Assembly: GCF_000805335.1 (NCBI RefSeq)
Contig: NZ_KN708638.1
Location: 4,084,645 to 4,131,841, forward strand
DNA from: Streptomyces sp. CT34
GTDB taxonomy: Bacteria; Actinomycetota; Actinomycetes; Streptomycetales; Streptomycetaceae
DNA: 47,197 nt
Direction of reading: 5' to 3'
The position numbers and the translations under genes are program-made. Numbering within the stretch: the stretch's first letter is position 1; every line of letters begins with the position of its first letter. A model generated the notes under the pieces. It saw nothing but the letters and a program-made list of their open reading frames with translations. It ran no database searches and had not been told where the DNA came from. Of the stretch, positions 25,233-32,598 are shown one piece after another.

Positions 25233-27419
25233 ATGCGCACCGAGGATCTCCTGGCCGCCATCGCGACCGGCCTGTGGCGCTGGGACAACGCATCGAGCCG
25301 GGTGACCCTCGACGCCGAGGCGGGCCCGCTCCTCGGGCTTCCCGCCGAGCCGGTGGAGCTGTCCGAGGCGGCGGTGCGCTCCCGTTTTCATCCCGTGGAC
25401 TTCGCCGAGATCAACGGCGTCGTCCAGCTCGCGGTCTCCGAAGGGACCCTCGCCGAGGCCCGGCTGCGCATCGTCGACGAGCGCGGGCGGGTGCTGCGCA
25501 TCGTGCGCACCCGCTCCCGGCCCCGGCTCGTCGACGGCGACTTCGAGCTGGTCGGCACGCTCCAGGAAGTCCCCAGACCGCAGCCCGGCACGTCCGCGGC
25601 GCACACCCCGATCACCGGCGACTGGCGCCGCTCGCGCGAGGCGTTCCTCCTGGACGCGGGCCGGGCGCTGGCCGAGGCGCGGTCGACCGCCGAAGTGCTG
25701 CGGGTCGCGGCCGGGCTGTCCATGCCGGGGTTCATGCCGGACGGCCTGGCGGTCTTCGGCATCGACGGGGACCGGCTCTCGGTCATCGGCCACCACGGCC
25801 ACCGTCCCGGCGACGAGCGGCCGTTCTCCGACATGACGCTGGAGACCGACTATCCGGCGGCCGAGGTCATCCGTACCGGCCGGGCCATCTACCTCCCCAC
25901 CCCCCAGGAGTACCGGCGCCGCTACCCCTCCACCTGGCCGCTGGCCGCCCGCTTCCAGCGGACCTCATGGGCGTTTCTGCCGCTGGTCAACGCCGGCCGC
26001 ACGATCGGTGCCTGGATGGCCGGCTTCGCCCAGCCGGTCGCCTTCACCCCCGACGAGCGCTCGGTGCTGACCACCATCGCCCGGATGCTGGCCCAGGCGC
26101 TGGCCAGGGCCGGTGTGCAGGAGTCGCAGCACGAACTGGCGGTGGGGCTGCAACGCAGCATGATGCCGACGGTGCAGCCCGACATCCCGGGGATGACGGT
26201 CGCGGCCCGCTATGTGCCGACCGGCGGCGGGCTGGAGGTCGGCGGCGACTGGTACGACATGATCCCGCTGCCCTCCGGCCGGATCGCGCTGGTCATCGGG
26301 GACGTCCAGGGCCACGACGTGCGGGCCGCGGGCCTGATGGGGCAGCTGCGGATCGCGCTGCGCGCCTATGCCTCCGAGGGCCACCACCCCGACGCGGTGC
26401 TCTCCCGCGCCTCGCGCTTTCTCGCCGGGATCAACGAGACCGAGTTCCGGGGCCACGGTGAGGACCAGCGCTTCGCGACCTGCCTGTACGTCGAGGTGGA
26501 CCCGGCCACCGGGCTGCTGGACATCGCGCGGGCCGGCCACCCCGATCCGGCGATCCGGATGGCCGACGGCACGATGCTGGTCCGGCCCACCGCGGGCGGG
26601 CTGCCGCTGGGCATCGACCCGGACACCGACTACCCCACCACCCGGCTCGTCCTGGAACCCGGCGAGACCATGCTGGTGTGCACCGACGGGCTGATCGAGA
26701 CCGGCGGGCACGATCTGGAGACCGGCTGGGCCCGGCTGCGCGACATCGTCGAAGGACATGCCCCGGGGGCGGACGAGACCGGCGGCGAGGGCCTGGAACG
26801 GCTGGCCGACACCCTGGTCCAGGCCGTGCACGGCCCCTCCTCGCACCACACCACCGGGCCGCTGGTGGACCGCCGTGAGGACGACATCGCCGTCCTGCTG
26901 CTCTCCCGCGACGGCGGCAGCTGCGGGGTGGGCACCGGCGAACGGCCGGCGCAGCAGCCCGTACGGCGCACCGTGTTCTCCGTCGCCCAGGCCGAGCCGG
27001 AGCGGATAGCGGAGGCACGCCGGCAGATCCGCGCGGTGCTGCACGACTGGGCCGACCCGGACCAGGTGGACTCGGCGGTGCTGATGGTCTCCGAGGTGGT
27101 CACCAACGTGCTGATGCACACCGACGGGGATGCACTGCTGGTCGCCGAGATCTCCGGTGAGTGGGGCCGGCGGCGCATCCGGGTCGATGTCTCCGACGGC
27201 AGCGACGAGCTGCCGCACCGCCGCCGGCCCGGCGAACTGGCGTCCTCGGGCCGCGGTCTGGTGCTGATGGAGCTGCTGGCCGGCGCGTGGGGAGTGGATC
27301 CGCGCGGGGACGGCAAATCGACGTGGTTCGAGCTCTACGAGGACGCCGGGTTGGTGGTGGAGCCGTCCGGCCCCGTGTCACCGGGGCCCGAGGAGCCGGC
27401 GCCGGAGTCCGCCGCGTAG
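25233..27419 (+). CDS. PAS-GAF-PP2C phosphatase with C-terminal anti-sigma-type kinase domain
   Basis: A 728-residue signalling protein. In order: a PAS-like sensor (about 1-115), a GAF domain (about 135-295), a SpoIIE/RsbU-type PP2C serine phosphatase (about 300-545) with the metal-binding GGDWYDMIPLPSGR, VIGDVQGHDVRAAGLMGQLR and CTDGLIE motifs, and a HATPase domain of the RsbW/anti-sigma kind (about 590-710) with the N-box SEVVTNVLMHT and the ATP-lid glycines in SSGRGLVLMELL. Such fusions regulate alternative sigma factors through anti-sigma antagonists, the phosphatase reactivating and the kinase inactivating them (family knowledge). It is cytoplasmic. Its 3' end overlaps the facing AI-2E-family gene by 85 bases. 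No sigma factor or antagonist is adjacent. Confidence 0.9.
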   Translation: MRTEDLLAAIATGLWRWDNASSRVTLDAEAGPLLGLPAEPVELSEAAVRSRFHPVDFAEINGVVQLAVSEGTLAEARLRIVDERGRVLRIVRTRSRPRLVDGDFELVGTLQEVPRPQPGTSAAHTPITGDWRRSREAFLLDAGRALAEARSTAEVLRVAAGLSMPGFMPDGLAVFGIDGDRLSVIGHHGHRPGDERPFSDMTLETDYPAAEVIRTGRAIYLPTPQEYRRRYPSTWPLAARFQRTSWAFLPLVNAGRTIGAWMAGFAQPVAFTPDERSVLTTIARMLAQALARAGVQESQHELAVGLQRSMMPTVQPDIPGMTVAARYVPTGGGLEVGGDWYDMIPLPSGRIALVIGDVQGHDVRAAGLMGQLRIALRAYASEGHHPDAVLSRASRFLAGINETEFRGHGEDQRFATCLYVEVDPATGLLDIARAGHPDPAIRMADGTMLVRPTAGGLPLGIDPDTDYPTTRLVLEPGETMLVCTDGLIETGGHDLETGWARLRDIVEGHAPGADETGGEGLERLADTLVQAVHGPSSHHTTGPLVDRREDDIAVLLLSRDGGSCGVGTGERPAQQPVRRTVFSVAQAEPERIAEARRQIRAVLHDWADPDQVDSAVLMVSEVVTNVLMHTDGDALLVAEISGEWGRRRIRVDVSDGSDELPHRRRPGELASSGRGLVLMELLAGAWGVDPRGDGKSTWFELYEDAGLVVEPSGPVSPGPEEPAPESAA

Positions 27420-28498
27420 CCCTTGCGCAGCTCGTGGAGGACACCGGAGGCAGCCGCGGTCAGCGGTACGGACAGCAGCATGCCGATGATGCCGGCGACG
27501 CTCGCCCCCGCCGTGATCGCCAGCATGACCACCGCCGGGTGCATCTGCACCGTACGGCTCTGGATCATCGGCTGGAGCACATGGCCCTCCAGCACCTGCA
27601 CGGCCACGACAACGCCGAGCGCCCAGAGCGCGATCACGATGCCGCGGTCCGCGAACGCCACCAGGATCGCCACCGCACCGGAGATGAACGCGCCGAGGTA
27701 GGGGATATAGGCGCCGACGAAGACCAGCGCGCCCAGGCCGAGGGCGCCCGGCACCTTCAGGATCAGCAGTCCGACGGTGATGCAGATGGCGTCGATCAGC
27801 GCGATGAAGGTGGTCCCGCGCATGAAGCCCTCGATGGACTGGAAGCCGCGTCGGGCCATCCGTTCCAGTTGCGGCGCCGAGTCGCCGGGCGCCCAGTCGT
27901 GCAGCGCGCGGACGGCCTTGTCCGAGTCCCGCAGGAAGAAGAACGTCAGCAGCAGGGCCAGCACCGCCGCGGCGATGAACTGGCCGACGATGCTGACCCC
28001 GGCCAGCAGTCCGGAGGCCGCTGTGCCGCCGAACTTGGTGACCAGACTCTTGGCGTGGGTGGCGAGGTCGCTGAGCGAGTTGCCGGCCATGCCGAAGTGC
28101 CGGGACAGGTCCGACGCGGCGTCCTTGAGCGACGCGAGGATCTGGTCACCGGTGTCGACCAGCGCGCTGATCACGATGTATCCGGCACCGCCGACCACGA
28201 CCACCAGCACGGCGGAGGTCAGCCCGGCCGCCAGCGAACGGTTGAGTCTTATCGCCACCAGCCGCCGGTAGAGCGGCCCGAGCAGTGCGCTGCCGAGCAG
28301 CGCCAGCAGGACGGGCGTGACCGCCGCGCTCAGCTCGACGCACAGCCAGACCCCGACGCCGAGCACGGCCGCGACCAGGAGCACCGTCGCGCACCAGGCC
28401 GCGGCGCGACGGGCCTCGATGGGCAGCAGCGGCTGCCTGTCGTGCGGCGGCCGGCCGGGCTCGGCGCCACCCCGGTCTTGATCCGAGTCGTTTCGCAC
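27335..28498 (-). CDS. AI-2E family transporter-like membrane protein
   Basis: A 387-residue polytopic membrane protein of the AI-2E (PerM/YdiK/YhhT) family. About eight hydrophobic segments are visible, beginning after a 35-residue polar N-terminus. The family-typical features LGLGALVFVGAYIPYLGAFISG and GHVLQPMIQSRTVQMHP in the C-terminal half are clear. Some members export the autoinducer AI-2 or act as Na+/H+ antiporters; function here is not established. The GTG at 28498 is the likeliest start, though without a strong ribosome-binding site; a longer frame reaches 28570. The C-terminal tail is encoded by DNA that also encodes the end of the facing phosphatase gene. Confidence 0.85.
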   Translation of the reverse strand: MRNDSDQDRGGAEPGRPPHDRQPLLPIEARRAAAWCATVLLVAAVLGVGVWLCVELSAAVTPVLLALLGSALLGPLYRRLVAIRLNRSLAAGLTSAVLVVVVGGAGYIVISALVDTGDQILASLKDAASDLSRHFGMAGNSLSDLATHAKSLVTKFGGTAASGLLAGVSIVGQFIAAAVLALLLTFFFLRDSDKAVRALHDWAPGDSAPQLERMARRGFQSIEGFMRGTTFIALIDAICITVGLLILKVPGALGLGALVFVGAYIPYLGAFISGAVAILVAFADRGIVIALWALGVVVAVQVLEGHVLQPMIQSRTVQMHPAVVMLAITAGASVAGIIGMLLSVPLTAAASGVLHELRKGYAADSGAGSSGPGDTGPDGSTTNPASS

Positions 28499-28582
28499 CC
28501 CGACAGTGCACCACGCCGATGCGGCAGTTGACGGGTATTGGGCGCGAGGGAAGCGGTGCGCGGGCAGCACGCACGGACCGGC

Positions 28583-28596
28583 GTTTCACGTGAAAC
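28583..28596. other. parS: parS site, perfect consensus
   Basis: Perfect GTTTCACGTGAAAC between the AI-2E family gene start and the pirin gene stop. A one-mismatch copy follows exactly 31 bases later. Confidence 0.95.
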
Positions 28597-28613
28597 TCGC
28601 GTGCGGGGGCGGC

Positions 28614-28627
28614 GTTTCACGGGAAAC
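28614..28627. other. Degenerate parS-like site (one mismatch)
   Basis: GTTTCACGGGAAAC differs from parS by one central base (T to G at position 9), which breaks the inner CACGTG core. Its start is exactly 31 bases after that of the perfect site at 28583, the same period as in the triplet at 11977-12052. It is either a decayed or a weak ParB site. Confidence 0.6.
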
Positions 28628-28659
28628 GCCGCCCCCGACTCCCTGCCGTGGCGGGGCGC

Positions 28660-29649
28660 TCAGCGCGCGTCGGCAGGTATGGTTCCCAGCCGTCCGGCCT
28701 GGAAGTCCTCGACGGCCTGGGCCAGTTCGGCGTGGGTGTTCATCACGAACGGGCCGTAGTGCATCATCGGCTCGCGGATCGGCAGCCCGCCCAGCAGCAC
28801 GACCTCGAAGTTCGGGCTGCGCGACTCCTGGCTCTCGTCCGCCCGGATCGTGATCGCGTCTCCCCCACTCCCGGCTCCGCTCGAGGGGGAGGTGCCCCCA
28901 CCCCCGAAGACGACCGCCTGCCCCATGTGGAACGGGCGGCCTTCCGCACCGGCCGTACCGCGGCCGGCCAGGGCATAGGCGAGGGCGTTGAAGTCCGCAC
29001 GCCAGGGGAGAGTCACCTCGGCGCCCGGGTTCACCGTCACATGCATCATCGTGATCGGGGTGTGGGTCACGCCCGGCCCCCGTCGGCCGTCGACGTCACC
29101 GGCGATCAGCCGCAGCAGCGCCCCGCCGTCGGCGGAGGCCAGCAGCTTCACCTGGCCCCCGCCGATGTCCTGGTAGCGCGGCGCCATCATCTTGTCGCTC
29201 TTCGGCAGGTTCACCCACAGCTGGAGGCCGTGGAAGAGGCCGCCGGACATCACCAGCGACTCCGGCGGCGCCTCGATGTGCAGCAGGCCGGAGCCCGCCG
29301 TCATCCACTGGGTGTCGCCGTCGTTGATGACACCGCCGCCACCGTGCGAGTCGCGGTGCACGAACGTGCCGTCGATCAGATACGTGACGGTCTCGAAGCC
29401 GCGGTGCGGATGCCAGGGGGTGCCCTTGGGCTCTCCGGGCGCGTACTCCACCTCGCCCATCTGATCCATCATGATGAAGGGATCGAGGTGCTGGTAGGGG
29501 ATGCCGGCGAATGCCCGGCGCACGGGGAAGCCCTCGCCCTCGAATCCGCTCGGAGCGGTGGCGACGGTCAGCACCGGTCGGATGTGCGCGCCGGCGGGCG
29601 CGGCCACCCGCGGCAGGGCCAGCGGGTTCTCTACGGTCACAGCAGGCAT
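28660..29649 (-). CDS. Pirin family protein
   Basis: A 329-residue bicupin of the pirin family; members include quercetin dioxygenases and redox- or metal-sensing regulators. The N-terminal cupin has the expected metal ligands: H80 and H82 in WHPHRGFETVTYLIDG, and H124 and E126 in LLHIEAP. The C-terminal cupin is present but interrupted at about residues 249-263 by a Gly/Ser-rich insert (GGGGTSPSSGAGSGG) encoded by a palindromic repeat. I chose the ATG at 29649 because GAGGAGG lies five bases upstream; the adjacent GTG at 29652 is too close to it. An operator-like dyad surrounds the -10 of its promoter. The enzymatic role is unknown. Confidence 0.92.
   Translation of the reverse strand: MPAVTVENPLALPRVAAPAGAHIRPVLTVATAPSGFEGEGFPVRRAFAGIPYQHLDPFIMMDQMGEVEYAPGEPKGTPWHPHRGFETVTYLIDGTFVHRDSHGGGGVINDGDTQWMTAGSGLLHIEAPPESLVMSGGLFHGLQLWVNLPKSDKMMAPRYQDIGGGQVKLLASADGGALLRLIAGDVDGRRGPGVTHTPITMMHVTVNPGAEVTLPWRADFNALAYALAGRGTAGAEGRPFHMGQAVVFGGGGTSPSSGAGSGGDAITIRADESQESRSPNFEVVLLGGLPIREPMMHYGPFVMNTHAELAQAVEDFQAGRLGTIPADAR
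28861..28900. repeat. In-frame palindromic REP-like element inside the pirin gene
   Basis: A 40-base G/C-rich palindromic stretch. On the minus strand it begins TGGGGGCACCTCCCCCTCGA and ends GAGTGGGGGA, with a CTCGAGCGGAGCCG-type centre. It encodes a Gly/Ser linker absent from ordinary pirins and shares end motifs with the element in aspS. The form matches a short repeat I recall as common in Streptomyces intergenic DNA. Confidence 0.65.
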
Positions 29650-29672
29650 CACGGCCTCCTCGGTCGTTCGCG

Positions 29673-29708
29673 ATTCAATAAGTTAGTTGAATGCTGAACA
29701 AACTGCAA
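29673..29708 (-). promoter_or_regulatory. Pirin gene promoter with -10 box inside an inverted-repeat operator
   Basis: Reading leftward, TTGCAG (29708-29703) and TAACTT (29685-29680) are separated by 17 bases and form a good sigma70-type promoter. The inverted repeat ATTCAA-N8-TTGAAT (29673-29692) encloses the -10 box exactly, so a bound repressor would occlude RNA polymerase. The start codon is about 30 bases downstream. A MarR- or similar winged-helix regulator is plausible, but none is encoded next to it. Confidence 0.7.
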
Positions 29709-29798
29709 GGCGTGCGGCATTCCCGACCGTGCCCTGTCGCCGTTTTCGCAGGTCAGGCGGGATCAAGCGGAAGAAAGGTGAGGTACGGAGGGCCGAGG

Positions 29799-30275
29799 TC
29801 AGCCGTACATGCGCCGCATCGCGAAGTCGACCATCTGCTCCACGGCCTTGGCGTCGAAGACCATCCGGTGGTCGCCCTCCATGTCGAGGACGAAGCCGTA
29901 GCCGGTCGGCAGCAGGTCGAGCACCTCGGCACCGGTGATCACGAAGTACTTGGACTCCTTGCCCGCGTACCGCCGCAGCTCCTTGAGCGAGGTGAACATC
30001 GGGATCACCGGCTGCTGGGTGTTGTGCAGTGCCAGGAACCCGGGGTTGTCGCCGCGCGGGCAGTAGACCTTGGAGGTCGAGAAGATGCCCTGGAAGTCCT
30101 CGGCCGACATCGAGCCGGTGGTGAAGGCGCGCACCGCGTCGGCGAGGGAGGGCGGGGACGGCTCGGGATAGAGCGGCTGCTCGCCGTAGCCCCCGGGGGC
30201 CGGTTGCTGCGGCGGGGGCGGCGGAGCTCCATACTGCTGCTGCCCGGCGCCCGCGTTCTGGTCGTAGCCGTACAT
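29799..30275 (-). CDS. SseB-domain protein
   Basis: A 158-residue protein with an N-terminal Pro/Gln/Gly/Tyr-rich low-complexity region (about 1-40, with runs of prolines) and a C-terminal SseB-like domain (about 42-155), seen in NPGFLALHNTQQPVIPMFTSL and FVITGAEVLDLLPTGYGFVLD. Actinobacterial SseB-domain proteins are common but uncharacterised; some occur with type VII secretion loci, which is not the case here. No signal peptide or membrane helix. No ribosome-binding site precedes the ATG; a TACGCT -10-like hexamer ends eight bases upstream, suggesting a leaderless transcript. It is divergent from the acyl-CoA dehydrogenase gene. Confidence 0.75.
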   Translation of the reverse strand: MYGYDQNAGAGQQQYGAPPPPPQQPAPGGYGEQPLYPEPSPPSLADAVRAFTTGSMSAEDFQGIFSTSKVYCPRGDNPGFLALHNTQQPVIPMFTSLKELRRYAGKESKYFVITGAEVLDLLPTGYGFVLDMEGDHRMVFDAKAVEQMVDFAMRRMYG

Positions 30276-30350
30276 GCGGCACAGCGTACTGATTCGGGGA
30301 TGGCGCGGGGGACGCTCGTCACAGATCGGCCCGTAGGGGTTGCTTCTTAT

Positions 30351-30362
30351 TACCCACGGGTA
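30351..30362. promoter_or_regulatory. Inverted repeat TACCC-AC-GGGTA upstream of acyl-CoA dehydrogenase
   Basis: A perfect 5+5 dyad TACCCACGGGTA lies 105 bases upstream of the dehydrogenase ATG, in an A/T-richer promoter-like stretch. TetR-type repressors of fatty-acid degradation bind dyads of this general size upstream of such genes, so it is a reasonable operator candidate; the specific regulator is not identifiable from the sequence. Confidence 0.45.
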
Positions 30363-30466
30363 GCATCATCGTGGCTACTTGCTGGTATTGCGTATCGAGG
30401 TCCCTTCCTCGCGTCGAGGTCCTTCCTCGCACAGAGGCCCTCCTGAACCCTTACGGAGCCGTACCC

Positions 30467-32293
30467 ATGGGGCACTACAAGTCGAATCTCCGCGACATCG
30501 AGTTCAACCTCTTCGAGGTGCTCGGCCGTGACAGCGTGTACGGCACCGGACCGTTCGCGGAGATGGACGTCGACACCGCCAAGAGCGTGCTGTCCGAGAT
30601 CGCCCGGCTGTCGGAGAACGAGCTGGCCGATTCGTACGCGGACGCCGACCGGAACCCCCCGGTCTTCGACCCGGACACCAACACCGCGCCGGTCCCGGAC
30701 ACCTTCAAGAAGAGCTACCAGGCGTACATGGACGCCGAGTGGTGGCGCCTGGGCATCCCGGAGGAGATCGGCGGCACGACCTCGCCGCGCTCGCTCCTGT
30801 GGGCCTTCGCCGAGACCATCCTGGGCTCGAACCCGGCCGTGTGGATGTACGCCTCCGGCCCGGCCTTCGCCGGCGTCCTCTTCGAGGAGGGCACCGAGCA
30901 GCAGAAGCACATCGCCAAGGTCGCGGTGGAGAAGGGCTGGGGCTCCACGATGGTGCTGACCGAGCCGGACGCCGGCTCGGACGTCGGCGCCGGCCGCACC
31001 AAGGCCGTCAAGCAGGAGGACGGCTCGTGGCACATCGAGGGCGTGAAGCGCTTCATCACGTCCGGTGAGCACGACATGGCGGACAACATCCTCCACTACG
31101 TCCTCGCCCGCCCGGAGGGCCACGGCCCCGGTACCAAGGGCCTGTCGCTCTTCCTCGTGCCGAAGTACGAGTTCGACTTCGAGACCGGCGAGCTCGGTGA
31201 GCGCAACGGCGTCTACGCCACCAACGTCGAGCACAAGATGGGCCTCAAGGCGTCCAACACCTGCGAGATGACCTTCGGCGACCGCCACCCCGCCAAGGGC
31301 TGGCTGATCGGCGAGAAGCACGACGGCATCCGCCAGATGTTCCGGATCATCGAGTTCGCCCGCATGATGGTCGGCACGAAGGCCATAGCCACCCTCTCGA
31401 CCGGCTACCTGAATGCCCTGGAGTACGCCAAGGAGCGCGTGCAGGGCCCGGACCTGGCCGCGTTCACCGACAAGGCCGCGCCGCGCGTCACCATCACCCA
31501 CCACCCCGACGTGCGTCGCTCGCTGATGACGCAGAAGGCGTACGCCGAGGGCATGCGCGCCCTGGTGCTGTACACCGCCACGGTCCAGGACGAGATCCTC
31601 ATCAAGGAGGCCGCGGGCGAGGACGCCTCCGCCGAGAACGCGCTGAACGACCTGCTGCTGCCGATCGTCAAGGGCTACGGCTCGGAGAAGTCCTACGAGC
31701 AGCTGGCCCAGTCGCTGCAGACCTTCGGCGGCTCCGGCTACCTCCAGGAGTACCCGATCGAGCAGTACATCCGGGACTCCAAGATCGACACCCTCTACGA
31801 GGGCACCACCGCGATCCAGGGGCAGGACTTCTTCTTCCGGAAGATCGTCCGCAACCAGGGCGCGGCGCTGACCCAGCTCTCGGAGACGATCAAGAAGTTC
31901 CTGGCCGACGCCGACGGCGGCCCGGAGCTGGAGCAGGCCCGCGACGAGCTGGCCAAGGCCGCCGCCGACCTGGAGGCGATCGTCGGCGCCATGCTGACCG
32001 ACCTCGCCGCCACGGAGAAGGACGTCAAGTCCATCTACAAGGTCGGTCTGAACACCACCCGCCTGCTGCTGGCCTCCGGTGACGTCGTCATCGGCTACCT
32101 GCTCCTCAAGGGCGCCGCGGTGGCGGCCGGGAAGCTGGCCGGTGCGTCCTCGAAGGACAAGCCGTTCTACGAGGGCAAGATCGCCGCCGCGAAGTTCTTC
32201 GCGCACAACGTCCTGCCGGGCGTCGCGGTGCAGCGCGGGCTGGCCGAGTCCGTCGACCAGTCGCTGATGGAGCTCGACGAGGCCGCGTTCTGA
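30467..32293 (+). CDS. Acyl-CoA dehydrogenase
   Basis: A 608-residue FAD-dependent acyl-CoA dehydrogenase, longer than the usual 380-400 residues because of an N-terminal extension ([20 protein letters not shown]) and a C-terminal extra domain, as in the FadE5-like class. It introduces the trans-2 double bond in fatty-acid beta-oxidation. Seen: [13 protein letters not shown] (FAD/substrate contact), an [13 protein letters not shown] helix region, the arginine-rich [23 protein letters not shown] segment, and the catalytic-Glu region [18 protein letters not shown] precedes the ATG at 30467, and codon usage is very biased towards C/G, as in highly expressed genes. It is followed by a strong hairpin. 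The chain-length specificity is not evident. Confidence 0.94.
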   Translation: MGHYKSNLRDIEFNLFEVLGRDSVYGTGPFAEMDVDTAKSVLSEIARLSENELADSYADADRNPPVFDPDTNTAPVPDTFKKSYQAYMDAEWWRLGIPEEIGGTTSPRSLLWAFAETILGSNPAVWMYASGPAFAGVLFEEGTEQQKHIAKVAVEKGWGSTMVLTEPDAGSDVGAGRTKAVKQEDGSWHIEGVKRFITSGEHDMADNILHYVLARPEGHGPGTKGLSLFLVPKYEFDFETGELGERNGVYATNVEHKMGLKASNTCEMTFGDRHPAKGWLIGEKHDGIRQMFRIIEFARMMVGTKAIATLSTGYLNALEYAKERVQGPDLAAFTDKAAPRVTITHHPDVRRSLMTQKAYAEGMRALVLYTATVQDEILIKEAAGEDASAENALNDLLLPIVKGYGSEKSYEQLAQSLQTFGGSGYLQEYPIEQYIRDSKIDTLYEGTTAIQGQDFFFRKIVRNQGAALTQLSETIKKFLADADGGPELEQARDELAKAAADLEAIVGAMLTDLAATEKDVKSIYKVGLNTTRLLLASGDVVIGYLLLKGAAVAAGKLAGASSKDKPFYEGKIAAAKFFAHNVLPGVAVQRGLAESVDQSLMELDEAAF

Positions 32294-32347
32294 GCAACGC
32301 GGTCAAGACCCGGCGGTCCGGGGCCTGTTCCCGGACCGTCACGCCGT

Positions 32348-32365
32348 TCTTAGACGCCTCTCAGA
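32348..32365. promoter_or_regulatory. Heptamer direct repeats with 11-bp period (TCTTAGA-N4-TCTCAGA)
   Basis: TCTTAGA at 32348 and TCTCAGA at 32359 are two heptamers separated by four bases, giving an 11-bp period. This tandem geometry is used by OmpR/PhoB-type response regulators and SARPs. It lies 55 bases after the dehydrogenase stop and about 230 bases before the aminopeptidase start. Confidence 0.5.
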
Positions 32366-32384
32366 ATCGGCGGCCAGACTGATC

Positions 32385-32420
32385 GGTGCCCGCCTCCCTT
32401 CCCCCGAGGAGGCGGGCACC
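32385..32420 (+). terminator. Strong hairpin terminator after acyl-CoA dehydrogenase
   Basis: A 13-bp perfect stem (32385-32397 with 32408-32420) and 10-base loop in the 305-base gap before the aminopeptidase gene. Apart from the direct repeats before it and a -10-like box at 32587, the gap holds nothing I recognise. Confidence 0.78.
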
Positions 32421-32598
32421 GCCGTTCCGGACCGGATGAGGCGGACGAGCCGGCTGGGGCCGGGGCGCCCGGCCGGAAACGGAATCATTCGCTCCAGTGG
32501 GGTCCGCGGCCTGGAATGCGGAAATCGTGGCCGGAAGGCAACGGAGTCGCGCCCCCGCGGCACGGGGATTAGCGGACTTCGCTCCTTATGCTGAATCC

